64,000 nt of DNA from Actinotignum timonense (GCF_900155575.1 NZ_LT706966.1:1096352-1160351), one strand, 5' to 3'; shown: positions 25,753 through 33,966, counted from the first letter of the stretch. Made by a program: numbers and translations. Notes: a model not told the origin generated them from the sequence alone.

Positions 25753-26002
25753 AGAGGTCTTTCCCGATATGTGAGGAATGTGCTTATAGCGCCTTGAGCT
25801 TATCGCCTTGAGTGCGCGGGTGGGGAATTATGGGCGCGTGATGGAAAGGGGTGCGGGTGAGAGCCGCTGCCCGCGAGTAGTTCTCCTGCCGCTGTGGCGC
25901 CTTTCTGGCGAGTAGCTAGCGGCCGCCGGCGTGCATAGTGAAACATCTTGCGCTTGCGGAGTGACACAGGCCTCAATTTTCACTATAGCCACATGATTAA
26001 CA

Positions 26003-26026
26003 CCCGATGCCACTCGGGCGGTTTTT
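26003..26026 (+). terminator. Short hairpin with T-run
   Basis: CCCGA (26003-26007) and TCGGG (26014-26018) with a 6-nt loop, followed by CGGTTTTT. It could insulate the surface-protein genes from upstream transcription. Confidence 0.45.
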
Positions 26027-26140
26027 GGGGAGAGGGGTATATTAATGCATGCCCATGCACTTCTACCTGGTAAATTACATTTCTTCAATAAAAAGTACGT
26101 GTTAATTTGGCCCGGAATTGCAGCTTAAACTACCCATAGT

Positions 26141-26257
26141 GACGATGGTCACAAAGTTTCGAAAATCTCATCCTTCCCGTATATTAATAGAGCGCAATAA
26201 AGTATTGTGACTGTTGTGGCAGGTGCTCAGTGGAGTGCACGGCTGGTGAATGGGATC
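26141..26257 (+). repeat. Upstream repeat of the surface-protein unit, copy A
   Basis: About 117 bp that recurs almost unchanged at 27412-27530, including TCTCATCCTTCCCGTATATT and GTGGCAGGTGCTCAGTGGAG. Its conservation in front of both paralogues suggests that it carries their promoter and 5' untranslated region. Confidence 0.85.
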
Positions 26258-26318
26258 GGTCGGTAAAAGGCCTCTTCTGGGGTAGGCATGCCATGGACAT
26301 ACGTTTATAGGAGTAGAC

Positions 26319-27204
26319 ATGCAGTTGAAGAAGATTGTGGCTGGCGCTACCTTTGGTGTGATGCTCGCCGCGGGGGGGGGGTGTAGCTTACGCTGCTCCT
26401 GCCGCGCCTGATGCACCCCAGGTGACCGCTGCCGATACCACGGCGGCTCAGAAGGCCCTGGATGAGGCCAAGGCTAAGCTCGCTGAGTTCCCCTCTGCTG
26501 AGGAACTTCAGACCCAGCTCGATGATCAGAAGAAGTACGTCGAGATTCAGAAGGGCACCCTCAGCTACGCTGAAGAAAAGCTCGACGCTTCCCCGGGTGT
26601 TGTTCCCGCCGAAGAAGCCCACGCCAAGGCTGTTGCCGAGCTGAAGGAAGCTCAGAAGGCTTTCGATGCCAATCCGACCGATGAGGCCGCTACCAAGGCT
26701 TACGAAGCTGCCAAGGCTAAGGTCGATGCCGCGGCGGCTGCTATTAAGGCTGCCTCCGACGAATTCGAAAAGCTTGAGATCGCCGTCTCCAATGCCAAGG
26801 CTAAGCTGACCGAGCTTGAGGTTGGCGTTGTTACCCTCAACGACAAGATCGCTGCGCGCGCGGCTGCCGAAAAGGCTGTTGCGGATGCTCAGAAGGCTCT
26901 TGACGCTCTGAAGGGTGAGGCTCCGAAGCCTGAGCAGCCCAAGGTTGATCCGAAGAAGGATGGCGACAAGGTCGATCCTAAGGCGGACCCGAAGGCTGAG
27001 CCCAAGAAGGACGGCGACAAGAAGGACGCCGACAAGAAGGCTGATCCCAAGGCTGAGAAGAAGGCTGACCCCAAGAAGGAAGCCAAGAAGGCCGAAGGTA
27101 AGAAGCTGGCCAACTCCGGTGTTGACGCCGGTGCGGCTGCCGGTGGGGCTGCTCTGCTCCTCCTGGCCGGTGGCGCCTTCGTTGCTTACCGCAAGTTTGC
27201 CTAA
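26319..27204 (+). CDS. Sortase-type coiled-coil surface protein, out of frame at a poly(G) tract (copy A)
   Basis: ATG 26319 follows AGGAG and starts a signal peptide (MQLKKIVAGATFGVMLAAG). Ten G at 26372-26381 shift the frame, so translation stops after about 30 codons. With nine G the peptide would continue GGGVAYAAPAAPD, a normal signal-peptidase site, and read through to 27204 (294 residues). The mature part is Ala/Lys/Glu-rich with long coiled-coil helices, then a Lys/Pro/Asp-rich wall linker (PKKDGDKVDPKADPK repeats), the anchor motif LANSG, a hydrophobic helix and RKFA. Annotated as one gene because the downstream frame is intact; it is either a phase-OFF allele or a sequencing error. 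Confidence 0.8.
26372..26381 (+). repeat. Poly(G)10 tract in signal-peptide codons
   Basis: Ten consecutive G. Nine would be in frame with both the start and the downstream coding region, so this length is a +1 frameshift. It matches the tract at 27641 in position and flanks (CTCGCCGC before, TGTAGCTTACGCTGC after). Confidence 0.9.
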
Positions 27205-27289
27205 GCAAACCTGCCTCTGGCACTAACAACAGTTCCGAGGCTGGTTGCCACTAGGTAATTCATCCTCGACTGTTTCATCGTTTCACGCT

Positions 27290-27326
27290 GAATGGGTCCG
27301 GGTTTTACCCGGGCCCATTCTGTATT
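27290..27326 (+). terminator. Terminator of surface-protein gene A
   Basis: GAATGGGTCCGGGT (27290-27303) pairs with ACCCGGGCCCATTC (27307-27320) with one G-U pair and a 3-nt loop, followed by TGTATTT. The same structure, with changed but compensated bases, follows gene B. Confidence 0.85.
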
Positions 27327-27411
27327 TGAGGCGAGGGGCGGAGGAATTTCGATAAATAGAAGCAATGGTTCATTGATATGACGCGTAAATAACCCGGGTG
27401 CACATCCGATG

Positions 27412-27530
27412 TGGTGATGGTCACAGAGTTTCAATAATCTCATCCTTCCCGTATATTGATAGAGCGCAATAAAGTATTGTGACTGTTGTGGCAGGTGCTC
27501 AGTGGAGTGCACGGCTGGCAAATGGGATCA
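27412..27530 (+). repeat. Upstream repeat of the surface-protein unit, copy B
   Basis: Second copy of 26141-26257 with a handful of substitutions. It shows that the duplication includes regulatory DNA as well as the coding region. Confidence 0.85.
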
Positions 27531-27587
27531 GCTTGCACGGTACAACGCTGGGAATGGTGCCATGACGATACGTATTTAGGAGTAGAC

Positions 27588-28393
27588 ATGCAGTTGAAAA
27601 AGATTGCGGCCGGTGTCACTTTTGGTGTCATGCTTGCCGCGGGGGGGGGGGTGTAGCTTACGCTGCCCCTGCTGATGATCCTGTAAAGGACGCGCAGCTC
27701 AACGTTGATTATTTCTGCACGCCGGGAACGGAATACTTCGATATGGCGAAGTGCGCCGATGCTGAAGCTGCTCTCGCGAAGGCAAAGGCAGATGCAGCGC
27801 AGCCGGCTCCGGCTGGCGATGAAGCAAAGCCGGAAGCTCCGAAGGGTGACAGTGTCAAGGTTGCTCTCGAAGATAAGCAGCTTGATGCGCAGTACAAGTG
27901 CGCAGAAGGCACCGAATACTACGACTTCGTCGCGTGCAAGACCCTTGAAGCGGAAATTGCCGATCTTAAGAAGTCTGACGCGGAACTTGATGCCACTTGG
28001 TTCTGTGCCGAAGGTACCGAGTACTACGACATGTACAAGTGTGCTGCTGCGAAGGACCGCCTGAAGGAACTGACGCCGGGTGCGAAGGTCGAGGATCCCA
28101 AGACCGACAAGCCGCAGGCGGAACAGCCGAAGCCCGAGCAGCCCAAGGTTGATCCCAAGAAGGACGGCGACAAGGTCGATCCTAAGGCCGACCCGAAGGT
28201 TGAGCCCAAGAAGGATGCCGATAAGAAGGCTGATCCTAAGGCCGAGAAGAAGGCCGAGAAGAAGGCCGAAGCCAAGAAGGCTGAAGGTAAGAAGCTGGCC
28301 AACTCCGGTGTTGAGGCCGGTGTTGCTGCGGGTGGGGCTGCTCTGCTCCTCCTGGCCGGTGGTGCCTTCGTTGCCTATCGCAAGTTTGCCTAA
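27588..28393 (+). CDS. Sortase-type Cys-repeat surface protein, out of frame at a poly(G) tract (copy B)
   Basis: Paralogue of the 26319 gene with the same ribosome-binding site (AGGAG), signal peptide and C-terminus (KKLANSGVEAGVAAGGAA to RKFA). Eleven G at 27641-27651 put a TAG two codons after the tract; nine would restore a 267-residue protein. The mature N-terminus differs from copy A. It has three related modules with a Cys pair 12 residues apart: CTPGTEYFDMAKC, CAEGTEYYDFVAC and CAEGTEYYDMYKC, each followed by a helical Ala/Lys stretch. The Lys/Pro/Asp wall linker is shared with copy A. In this assembly neither paralogue should be exported. Confidence 0.8.
27641..27651 (+). repeat. Poly(G)11 tract in signal-peptide codons
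   Basis: Eleven consecutive G, one more than in copy A. Nine (or twelve) would be in frame. Different lengths in near-identical flanks indicate that the tract length changes. Confidence 0.9.
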
Positions 28394-28474
28394 GCGAACC
28401 TGCCTCTGGCACTGACAACAGTTTCGAGGTTGGTTTCCACTAGGTAATTCATCCTCAACTGTTTCATCGTTTCA

Positions 28475-28516
28475 CGGGGAGTGGGTCCGGGATATTCCGG
28501 GCCCACTCCCCGTATT
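28475..28516 (+). terminator. Terminator of surface-protein gene B
   Basis: CGGGGAGTGGGTCCGG (28475-28490) pairs with CCGGGCCCACTCCCCG (28497-28512) with one G-U pair and a 6-nt loop, followed by TATTT. Confidence 0.85.
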
Positions 28517-28943
28517 TAGCGGGATAATGCTCGTCTGGTCGATATGGCGCCAAGACCCTCGAGCTATAACCCTCATCTCATATAGTGGTCAATAGTTTGA
28601 CGTGGCTTAATAATTCCCTCTAGGCTACTGGAGGTGGGTGCCCGCACGGGGCATCACCTGGTAACACTGCCGGCGGCACGGCCCCGGCGCCCCGATTCGG
28701 ACGGAAAGGATGCACCATGGTTCTCACTGATCCTCGCTCTGCCATGACGATGCCCGCCGCCCGAATGCGAATGCTGGGCTAGCGCGGATTCCACTTGGCC
28801 TTCGGGCGATTCCGCGCGCGAGGACATCTCGCCCCGGTCCGTTACGTCTCACTGAGCACCCGCCGCTGCGGCGTCGTATCGTTGATGGGATACGCTGAGT
28901 CGGACCGATCTCCATCACCACACCCAGCACAAAGGATATTAAT
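28513..28943 (+). promoter_or_regulatory. Structured leader of the MetE-like gene
   Basis: The region upstream of the MetE-like gene holds several potential hairpins: AGGTG..TGCCC with GGGGCA..CACCT (28630-28658), GCCGG/CCGGC near 28665-28690, GCGCGGA/TCCGCGC flanking about 28783-28820, and CGGTCCG/CGGACCG spanning about 28836-28908. A short Met-rich ORF (28717-28782) lies between the first and second pairs of structures. The layout fits translation-dependent control by methionine supply. No known SAM or cobalamin riboswitch consensus was recognised. Confidence 0.5.
28717..28782 (+). CDS. Met-rich leader peptide (candidate attenuator uORF)
   Basis: ATG 28717 is preceded at good spacing by GGAAAGGA and opens a 21-codon ORF ending TAG at 28780-28782. 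It begins MVLTDPRSA and continues MTMPAARMRMLG, so five of 21 residues are methionine, with MTM and MRM close to the stop. Hairpin-capable sequence follows directly. Ribosome stalling at Met codons when charged initiator/elongator tRNA is scarce could switch RNA structure and raise expression of the MetE-like gene 161 nt downstream. The peptide itself need have no function. Evidence is composition, ribosome-binding site and position only. Confidence 0.5.
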   Translation: MVLTDPRSAMTMPAARMRMLG

Positions 28944-30134
28944 ATGACGAAGATCAAGACCACCCACGTCGGCTCCCTCCCGCGTACCGATTCGCTGCGC
29001 GCTACCAACGAAGCGCACCAGAACGGCCAGATTAGCGAAGCTGAATTCAAAGAAAAGCTCGATGCCGAAGTTGCTGGCGTTGTTGCGCGCCAGAAGGAGA
29101 TCGGCCTCGATATTATTAACGACGGCGAATACGGTCACGTCATGACCGAAGTAACCAATTACGGTTCCTGGTGGTGGTACTCCTTCTCGCGCCTGGGCGG
29201 GCTGGAATTCACTGATAACGAATTCCACGCGGCTGCTACCGCGGGCGGGGGAGCGGTCGAGCTCGTTCCCTTCGACCAGCGCCGGGATTGGCAGCGGTTC
29301 AAGGATGCCTACACGGATCCGGAATCGGGAATCCACCAGGCCAAGCGCCAGGAAGTGGCCATGCCCACCATCACCGGCCCCGTGACCTACATCGGTGCCG
29401 AACAAACCCAGCGCGACGTCGACCTTACGCTCAAGGCACTCAAGGCCAATGGTCTTGATGCTTCTTCCGGGTTTATCGCGGCGCTGTCTCCCGGGTCCGC
29501 GGCGCGTATTTCCAATACGTATTACAAGTCGGAAGATGAAGTCCTCACCGCGATGGCCGATGCCCTCCATGAGGAATACAAGATCATCACCGATGCCGGC
29601 CTGACCGTCCAGATCGACGATCCCTCGCTGGCTGAAGGCTGGGATCAGGTCAATCCGGAACCGGCGGTTGCCGATTACCGCACCTGGGTGGCTCGCCGTA
29701 TTGAAGCGATCAACTACGCGCTGGAAGGCATCGATCCGGAACTCGTGCGCCTGCACGTGTGCTGGGGTTCGTGGCACGGCCCGCACACCACCGATATTCC
29801 CTTCCGCGACATCGTGGACCTGTGTTTGAAGGTGAAGGCACAGGGCCTGACCTTCGAAGCGGGCAATGCGCGCCACGCCCACGAATGGAAGATTTGGGAA
29901 GATATCACCCTCCCGGATGACAAGGTCCTTATCCCGGGCGTTGTTTCCCACTCCACGAACGTGGTGGAACACCCCGAGCTGGTGGCCCAGCGCATCGAGC
30001 ATTTCACCTCGCTGGTGGGCCCCGAGCACGTGATCGCCTCCACCGATTGCGGGCTGGGTGGGCGCATCTACCCGTCCATCGCCTGGGCGAAGCTCGAGAC
30101 GCTCGTGGAAGGCGCCCGCCTCGCCTCGAAGTAA
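28944..30134 (+). CDS. Cobalamin-independent methionine synthase (MetE C-terminal)-like methyltransferase
   Basis: The 396-residue protein corresponds to the catalytic barrel of MetE without the N-terminal barrel, as in the YxjG/YxjH group. It begins KIKTTHVGSLPRTDSL and has GLDIINDGEYGHVM. Zinc-site motifs are LHVCWGSWHGPH (His/Cys) and ASTDCGLGGR (Cys). QIDDPSLAEGWDQ and FEAGNARHAHEW are family segments. The likely role is methyl transfer to homocysteine or a related thiol; the methyl donor is uncertain for this single-barrel class. AAAGGA lies 7 nt before the ATG. The Met-rich leader upstream supports a link to methionine supply. Confidence 0.8.
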   Translation: MTKIKTTHVGSLPRTDSLRATNEAHQNGQISEAEFKEKLDAEVAGVVARQKEIGLDIINDGEYGHVMTEVTNYGSWWWYSFSRLGGLEFTDNEFHAAATAGGGAVELVPFDQRRDWQRFKDAYTDPESGIHQAKRQEVAMPTITGPVTYIGAEQTQRDVDLTLKALKANGLDASSGFIAALSPGSAARISNTYYKSEDEVLTAMADALHEEYKIITDAGLTVQIDDPSLAEGWDQVNPEPAVADYRTWVARRIEAINYALEGIDPELVRLHVCWGSWHGPHTTDIPFRDIVDLCLKVKAQGLTFEAGNARHAHEWKIWEDITLPDDKVLIPGVVSHSTNVVEHPELVAQRIEHFTSLVGPEHVIASTDCGLGGRIYPSIAWAKLETLVEGARLASK

Positions 30135-30210
30135 AGTCTCCAGGGCAGCGGGCCTAATGATCCCCGCGCCTTGAAGTACCGGAGCGGCACGCCGCTCCCT
30201 GTGGAACACC

Positions 30211-30256
30211 GAAGGGGACCTGCGCAGCAGAAGCTGTTCAGGTCCCCTTCTGGTAT
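30211..30256 (+). terminator. Terminator after the MetE-like gene
   Basis: GAAGGGGACCTG (30211-30222) pairs with CAGGTCCCCTTC (30239-30250), a perfect 12-bp stem with an inner CAGCAG/CTGTT pairing, followed by TGGTATTT. The next gene is convergent. Confidence 0.85.
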
Positions 30257-30355
30257 TTAGCCGCGAGATTCCAGCGGCGCGCGGTGGTCCAGTTTTATGC
30301 GGAGTGCGGCCCCGTCCCGGTATCAGTTCCGGTATACCGGCCGTGCCGCCTCCCG

Positions 30356-31912
30356 CTAGTTCACCGGCGATTCGCCCAACGTCACCTCGATGGTTTGCGG
30401 GGTACCGCCGCCGCGCGAAATCTCCAGGGTAATGGTGTCCCCGACCTTGTGGGTGCGCACCTGCTTAGCTACCTGCGCCGGGCTGGAAACCGATTGGCCA
30501 TCCAGGCTGAGAATCGTATCCCCTTCCTTGACGCCGGCCTTGGCCGCCCCGGAATTCGGGCCGACGGCCAGCACGGTCACCCCGCCCTGCTCGCTGAGCC
30601 CCACGGTAATCCCGAGGGCGGCATTCTTGCCCACGGTCACATTATCGTCGCTCTTCCCGGCGCGAATCTGCTCCACAATGGACAGCGCCCGCTCGATGGG
30701 AATCGCGAAACCGTACACTTGCGCGGAGGTGGTGCCCTGCGAAGCGGCACTATTCATCCCCACCACTTCGCCCTGGGCATTCATCATGGGCCCGCCCGAG
30801 TATCCGGGGACCACATCGGCATCGGTGACGATCATATTCTTGAGGGTGTCAAAGCTCAGGCCGTCCTCTGTGGCCACCCGCACGTCCATACCCAGCCCGG
30901 TTACCTCACCTTTAATCTCGGTGAGATAGCCCTGCCCGCGCCCGTTGCCCACCGCGCTGACCTTATCGCCCTGTTTGGCCGGGGTACTAGCAATTTTTGC
31001 CGGGGTGAGCCCGGAGGCATCCTTGAGTTGCAATAGGGCGACGTCGCGCTTCTCGTCATGCCCAATAACACTGGCCGCGTAGGTTTTCCCGGCCGCCGGA
31101 ATCTCCACCTGGATGGCATCCGATCCCATCACCACGTGGTAATTCGTGAGCACCTGCCCGTCTGCGGTCAGCACAATCCCACTGCCAGCACCCATGCCGG
31201 AGCCCATCCGCGCATTAATAATGGCAACGCCCGCAGGGCTTACCTTTTCGCCGCGGTCAATAGGACCGTCCGCGCCGTGGTTACCGCCCGGCAGCTGGGT
31301 GGGGAAATCGCGCGGAATCGGCATATATGGTTCCGCTCCACCCTGCTGGCGCCCATCATTCGGGGCGGTCAGGCCGTCGTTATATTGGAAGCTAAAAGGA
31401 TCCTTGACGGAAGGGGAGCTGGCCTGCGGCTCCGGAGCCAGGCCGAAATACCCCACCCCGGTGCCCACGAGCAACGCGACTACCATTCCGATAATGACAA
31501 GAATGGCGGTGGTGCCCTTCGAGCGCCGCTTGACCGGCGCCGGCGCGGCCCCGAATTGGGGGCCATAGCCGTACCCGTAGCCAGGTTGCTGGTAGGAGCC
31601 CTGGTACGAGCCCTGGTACCCACCCTGATACGCCCCGGGAAATGCGCTCTGATAGGAGCCTTGCGAGGCGCTCTGGTACGAGCCCGGATAGCTTCCGGAA
31701 TAACCTCCCGAGTACCCGCCTGAGCCGTTCCCTGCTGAGCTGCCCGGATAGGGCGGCTGTGCGGAAGCGTACCCGGCGGAGGGTGCGCTGGGGTAGTGGT
31801 ACGCATTCGTGTAGCTATTCGATTGCGTGCCGCCTGCCTGCGTGCCACCCGGTTGGGTCCCGCCTGCTTGCGCGCCCGGTTCGCCCGAGTCATTACGCCA
31901 CTCATCTGTCAT
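30356..31912 (-). CDS. HtrA/DegP-like membrane-anchored serine protease with PDZ domain
   Basis: From ATG 31912 (AAAGGACG upstream) the protein has 518 residues. The N-terminal 130 are Gly/Ser/Tyr/Gln-rich (repeats such as GSYQSA and YQGSYQ) and cytoplasmic. One membrane segment follows (TAILVIIGMVVALLVGTGVG), then an extracytoplasmic trypsin-like domain. The catalytic triad is His in TNYHVVMG, Asp in KRDVALLQL and Ser in PGYSGGPMMN, where GYSGGP replaces the usual GNSGGP. A C-terminal PDZ domain contains KAGVKEGDTILSLDGQSVSS. Such proteases act in envelope protein quality control. The gene lies next to PMT, as in related actinobacteria. Confidence 0.9.
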   Translation of the reverse strand: MTDEWRNDSGEPGAQAGGTQPGGTQAGGTQSNSYTNAYHYPSAPSAGYASAQPPYPGSSAGNGSGGYSGGYSGSYPGSYQSASQGSYQSAFPGAYQGGYQGSYQGSYQQPGYGYGYGPQFGAAPAPVKRRSKGTTAILVIIGMVVALLVGTGVGYFGLAPEPQASSPSVKDPFSFQYNDGLTAPNDGRQQGGAEPYMPIPRDFPTQLPGGNHGADGPIDRGEKVSPAGVAIINARMGSGMGAGSGIVLTADGQVLTNYHVVMGSDAIQVEIPAAGKTYAASVIGHDEKRDVALLQLKDASGLTPAKIASTPAKQGDKVSAVGNGRGQGYLTEIKGEVTGLGMDVRVATEDGLSFDTLKNMIVTDADVVPGYSGGPMMNAQGEVVGMNSAASQGTTSAQVYGFAIPIERALSIVEQIRAGKSDDNVTVGKNAALGITVGLSEQGGVTVLAVGPNSGAAKAGVKEGDTILSLDGQSVSSPAQVAKQVRTHKVGDTITLEISRGGGTPQTIEVTLGESPVN

Positions 31913-32048
31913 GTGAAACGTCCTTTCCTCACTCCGCACCTAGCCGCCGCCACGGCTGCCGCGGTGGTCCGGTCACACCGGGTAGCATGCCCGCCGATTC
32001 TGGAAAGTTTCTGAACGTTGTCCGAAAATGCGAGCATTGCCCGCCGCG

Positions 32049-33818
32049 CTAAATCCACGACGGTAGCCACATATGCAGGCGCCAAAACTCATAGGAAACC
32101 GTTTGCCCGGTCCAGATTGGGTACCAGAACATCGCCGCCAGAATAATAAGAACGACGACGGCGCCGCACGCCGCAAGCGTGCGGCGGCTAATCCGGCATC
32201 GCCACCAGCGCACGGGATAGGCGCATATTCCAGGTGGCTCATCGCGGATAAAGTCCGCGTGGCCCCAAGCTGCGTCGTCGTACCTATCAGCGCGGACGCT
32301 CCCGTTCCCGCGCGCGTGCGGGGCGCCCAGCGCGCCGGTGATAAAGCCGAGGCCGTAGGTGAGGGCGAGGGCCACGAAGGGAAGGAAAGCAACCGCGTAG
32401 AACTGGAAAATAGTGCGGTCCATATAGAGCGACCACGGCGCGGCCATGGCGAGGTAGCCGCTCAGGATGGCCCAGGCGCGCCAGTCGAAACGGGTGAAAG
32501 CCACCCAGAGCACCACCACCAGGGCGAGGAGTGCCAGCCACCACACCACCGGGTTGCCCACCGAGGTGACCGCTTGGACGCAGCGCTCGCCGCTCGGGCA
32601 CTGCCCGGCCATTTCTTCGGAGGTGGGCCACCAGAACGAGACCGGGCGCCATTGCACGAACCACTGCCAGACCGAGGATTGGTAGGTGTGCGGGGTGGAG
32701 AGCCCGTTGTGGAAATCCCACATTTGGCTGTGGTAGTGCGCCAAATCGTTGAAGGAATTGGGGAGCCAGGGGAAGGGGAGGGCCTCCGGGGTGCTCTCGC
32801 GCACGCCCGCCGCCCAGCCGTGCCCCCAGGAACGGCTATCGCGGAACCAGGAGAACCAGGAGGCCACGTAGGTGGCGGCAGCGGTGGGAACCAGATGCAC
32901 GAAAGCCGGGATGCCTTCCTGGAAAACCGCGGCGCCTACCCACAGGCGCAGGCCTACCGCGTGGCGGGCCGCCATGCCCCAGGCGAAAGCCACCAGGCCG
33001 AAAACTGCCACGGCGTAAATCCCCGACCATTTCACCCCGCAGGCCAGCCCCAGGAATACTCCGGTAGCGAGCATCCAGGGGCGCCACCACACCCGCGGGC
33101 CCCAGGCGGCCGGGCGGCCGTCCGCGTGCACCGGCCCGAAAGCTACCCGGTGGGCCAGGCGCTCCCGGGTCCAATCGCGGTCGCGCAGCAGCGCCCAGAA
33201 TCCGGCCAGTACAAAGAAAGCGAGGAGGTTATCGAGGATTCCGATGCGGGAGAGCGTGATGCCCATGCCGTCCAGGGCCATCGCGATGCCGGCCACCCCG
33301 GCCAGCCACGGGTTGAGGAAGAGGCGCAGGGCGATGCGAACCAGGAGCGCCACCGCGAGGGTGCCGGCCAGCGCCACCATAAAACGCCAGCCGAAGGGGG
33401 AGGTTTCCCCGAAAATCGCTTGGCCTATCGCCATAATCCATTTCCCGAGCGGGGGGTGAACCACGTAGTCCCCGGCCGGTGAGGTGTGGGAGAAGTCGCC
33501 GGCGGCGAAAGCGGCGTCGAATTCCGTGCCGCCCTGCCAATCCGCCTCGTAGCCCAGGCGCAGCAGCGAATTCGCGCCCTTGACGTAGTAGGTTTCGTCA
33601 AACATGAGGCGGTCGGGGAATCCCAGGCGGAAGAAACGCGTGAGGGCGGCGATAAGCGTGACCGCTCCCGTGATCCACCACCCCAGGCGTTTTTCGCTGC
33701 GGGTGAGCCACTCTAATCCGCGCGGGGCCAGCCCGAGCCGGCCGCGCAGCTCGTCTTCGTAGCGCTCCGCGCACTCGCGGGGGAGGCGCCCGATGGGTTC
33801 GCTTAGTTTTTCGCTCAC
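32049..33818 (-). CDS. pmt: Dolichyl-phosphate-mannose protein O-mannosyltransferase (PMT family)
   Basis: The 589-residue polytopic membrane protein transfers mannose from polyprenyl phosphate to Ser/Thr of exported proteins. The first extracytoplasmic loop carries the catalytic Asp-Glu in RLMFDETYYVKGANSLL, with VHPPLGKWIMAIGQ after it. About ten hydrophobic segments follow, with a large loop around HNGLSTPHTYQSSVWQWFVQ. It corresponds to Rv1002c by order and is divergent from rsmI, as is usual in actinobacteria. The Pro/Ser/Thr-rich surface proteins in this window are plausible substrates. Confidence 0.95.
   Translation of the reverse strand: MSEKLSEPIGRLPRECAERYEDELRGRLGLAPRGLEWLTRSEKRLGWWITGAVTLIAALTRFFRLGFPDRLMFDETYYVKGANSLLRLGYEADWQGGTEFDAAFAAGDFSHTSPAGDYVVHPPLGKWIMAIGQAIFGETSPFGWRFMVALAGTLAVALLVRIALRLFLNPWLAGVAGIAMALDGMGITLSRIGILDNLLAFFVLAGFWALLRDRDWTRERLAHRVAFGPVHADGRPAAWGPRVWWRPWMLATGVFLGLACGVKWSGIYAVAVFGLVAFAWGMAARHAVGLRLWVGAAVFQEGIPAFVHLVPTAAATYVASWFSWFRDSRSWGHGWAAGVRESTPEALPFPWLPNSFNDLAHYHSQMWDFHNGLSTPHTYQSSVWQWFVQWRPVSFWWPTSEEMAGQCPSGERCVQAVTSVGNPVVWWLALLALVVVLWVAFTRFDWRAWAILSGYLAMAAPWSLYMDRTIFQFYAVAFLPFVALALTYGLGFITGALGAPHARGNGSVRADRYDDAAWGHADFIRDEPPGICAYPVRWWRCRISRRTLAACGAVVVLIILAAMFWYPIWTGQTVSYEFWRLHMWLPSWI
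32273..32282 (+). repeat. CGTCGTCGTA motif inside pmt
   Basis: Exact copy on the + strand inside the leftward pmt gene, where the complement encodes Tyr-Asp-Asp (RYDDAAW). Confidence 0.85.
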
Positions 33819-33966
33819 GTGCGGATTCTATCGATAACTGCCCGCCCGCGTGGTGGCGCTGGCCGCGGAGGCCGGTGCCGCGCGTGTGCGTGGCGTTCCG
33901 GCGTGACGGTCCGGCCCGGCACCGCGGGCGCGCGGCCGCGGCACCGGAGCGTGGCAGAATAGCAGA

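Larger units (their letters stand above)
25753..26318. other. 566-nt intergenic region upstream of the surface-protein pair
   Basis: No supported gene. It holds a 9-bp inverted repeat ATAGTGAAA (25935-25943)/TTTCACTAT (25978-25986), a short terminator-like hairpin (26003-26026), an AT-rich stretch from about 26040, and from 26141 the upstream repeat shared with the second surface-protein gene. The promoter of the permease should lie near 25760-25850 and that of the first surface-protein gene within the shared repeat. Confidence 0.5.

Noticed and set aside
25828..26088. 86-codon leftward frame in the gap before the surface-protein genes
   Set aside because: No ribosome-binding site, no recognisable domain, and composition that changes across the region as expected for non-coding DNA.
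32073..33482. 469-codon open frame on the + strand
   Set aside because: It lies wholly antisense to pmt; its composition (Glu/Gly/His/Pro-rich without structure) is that of a GC-rich shadow frame.
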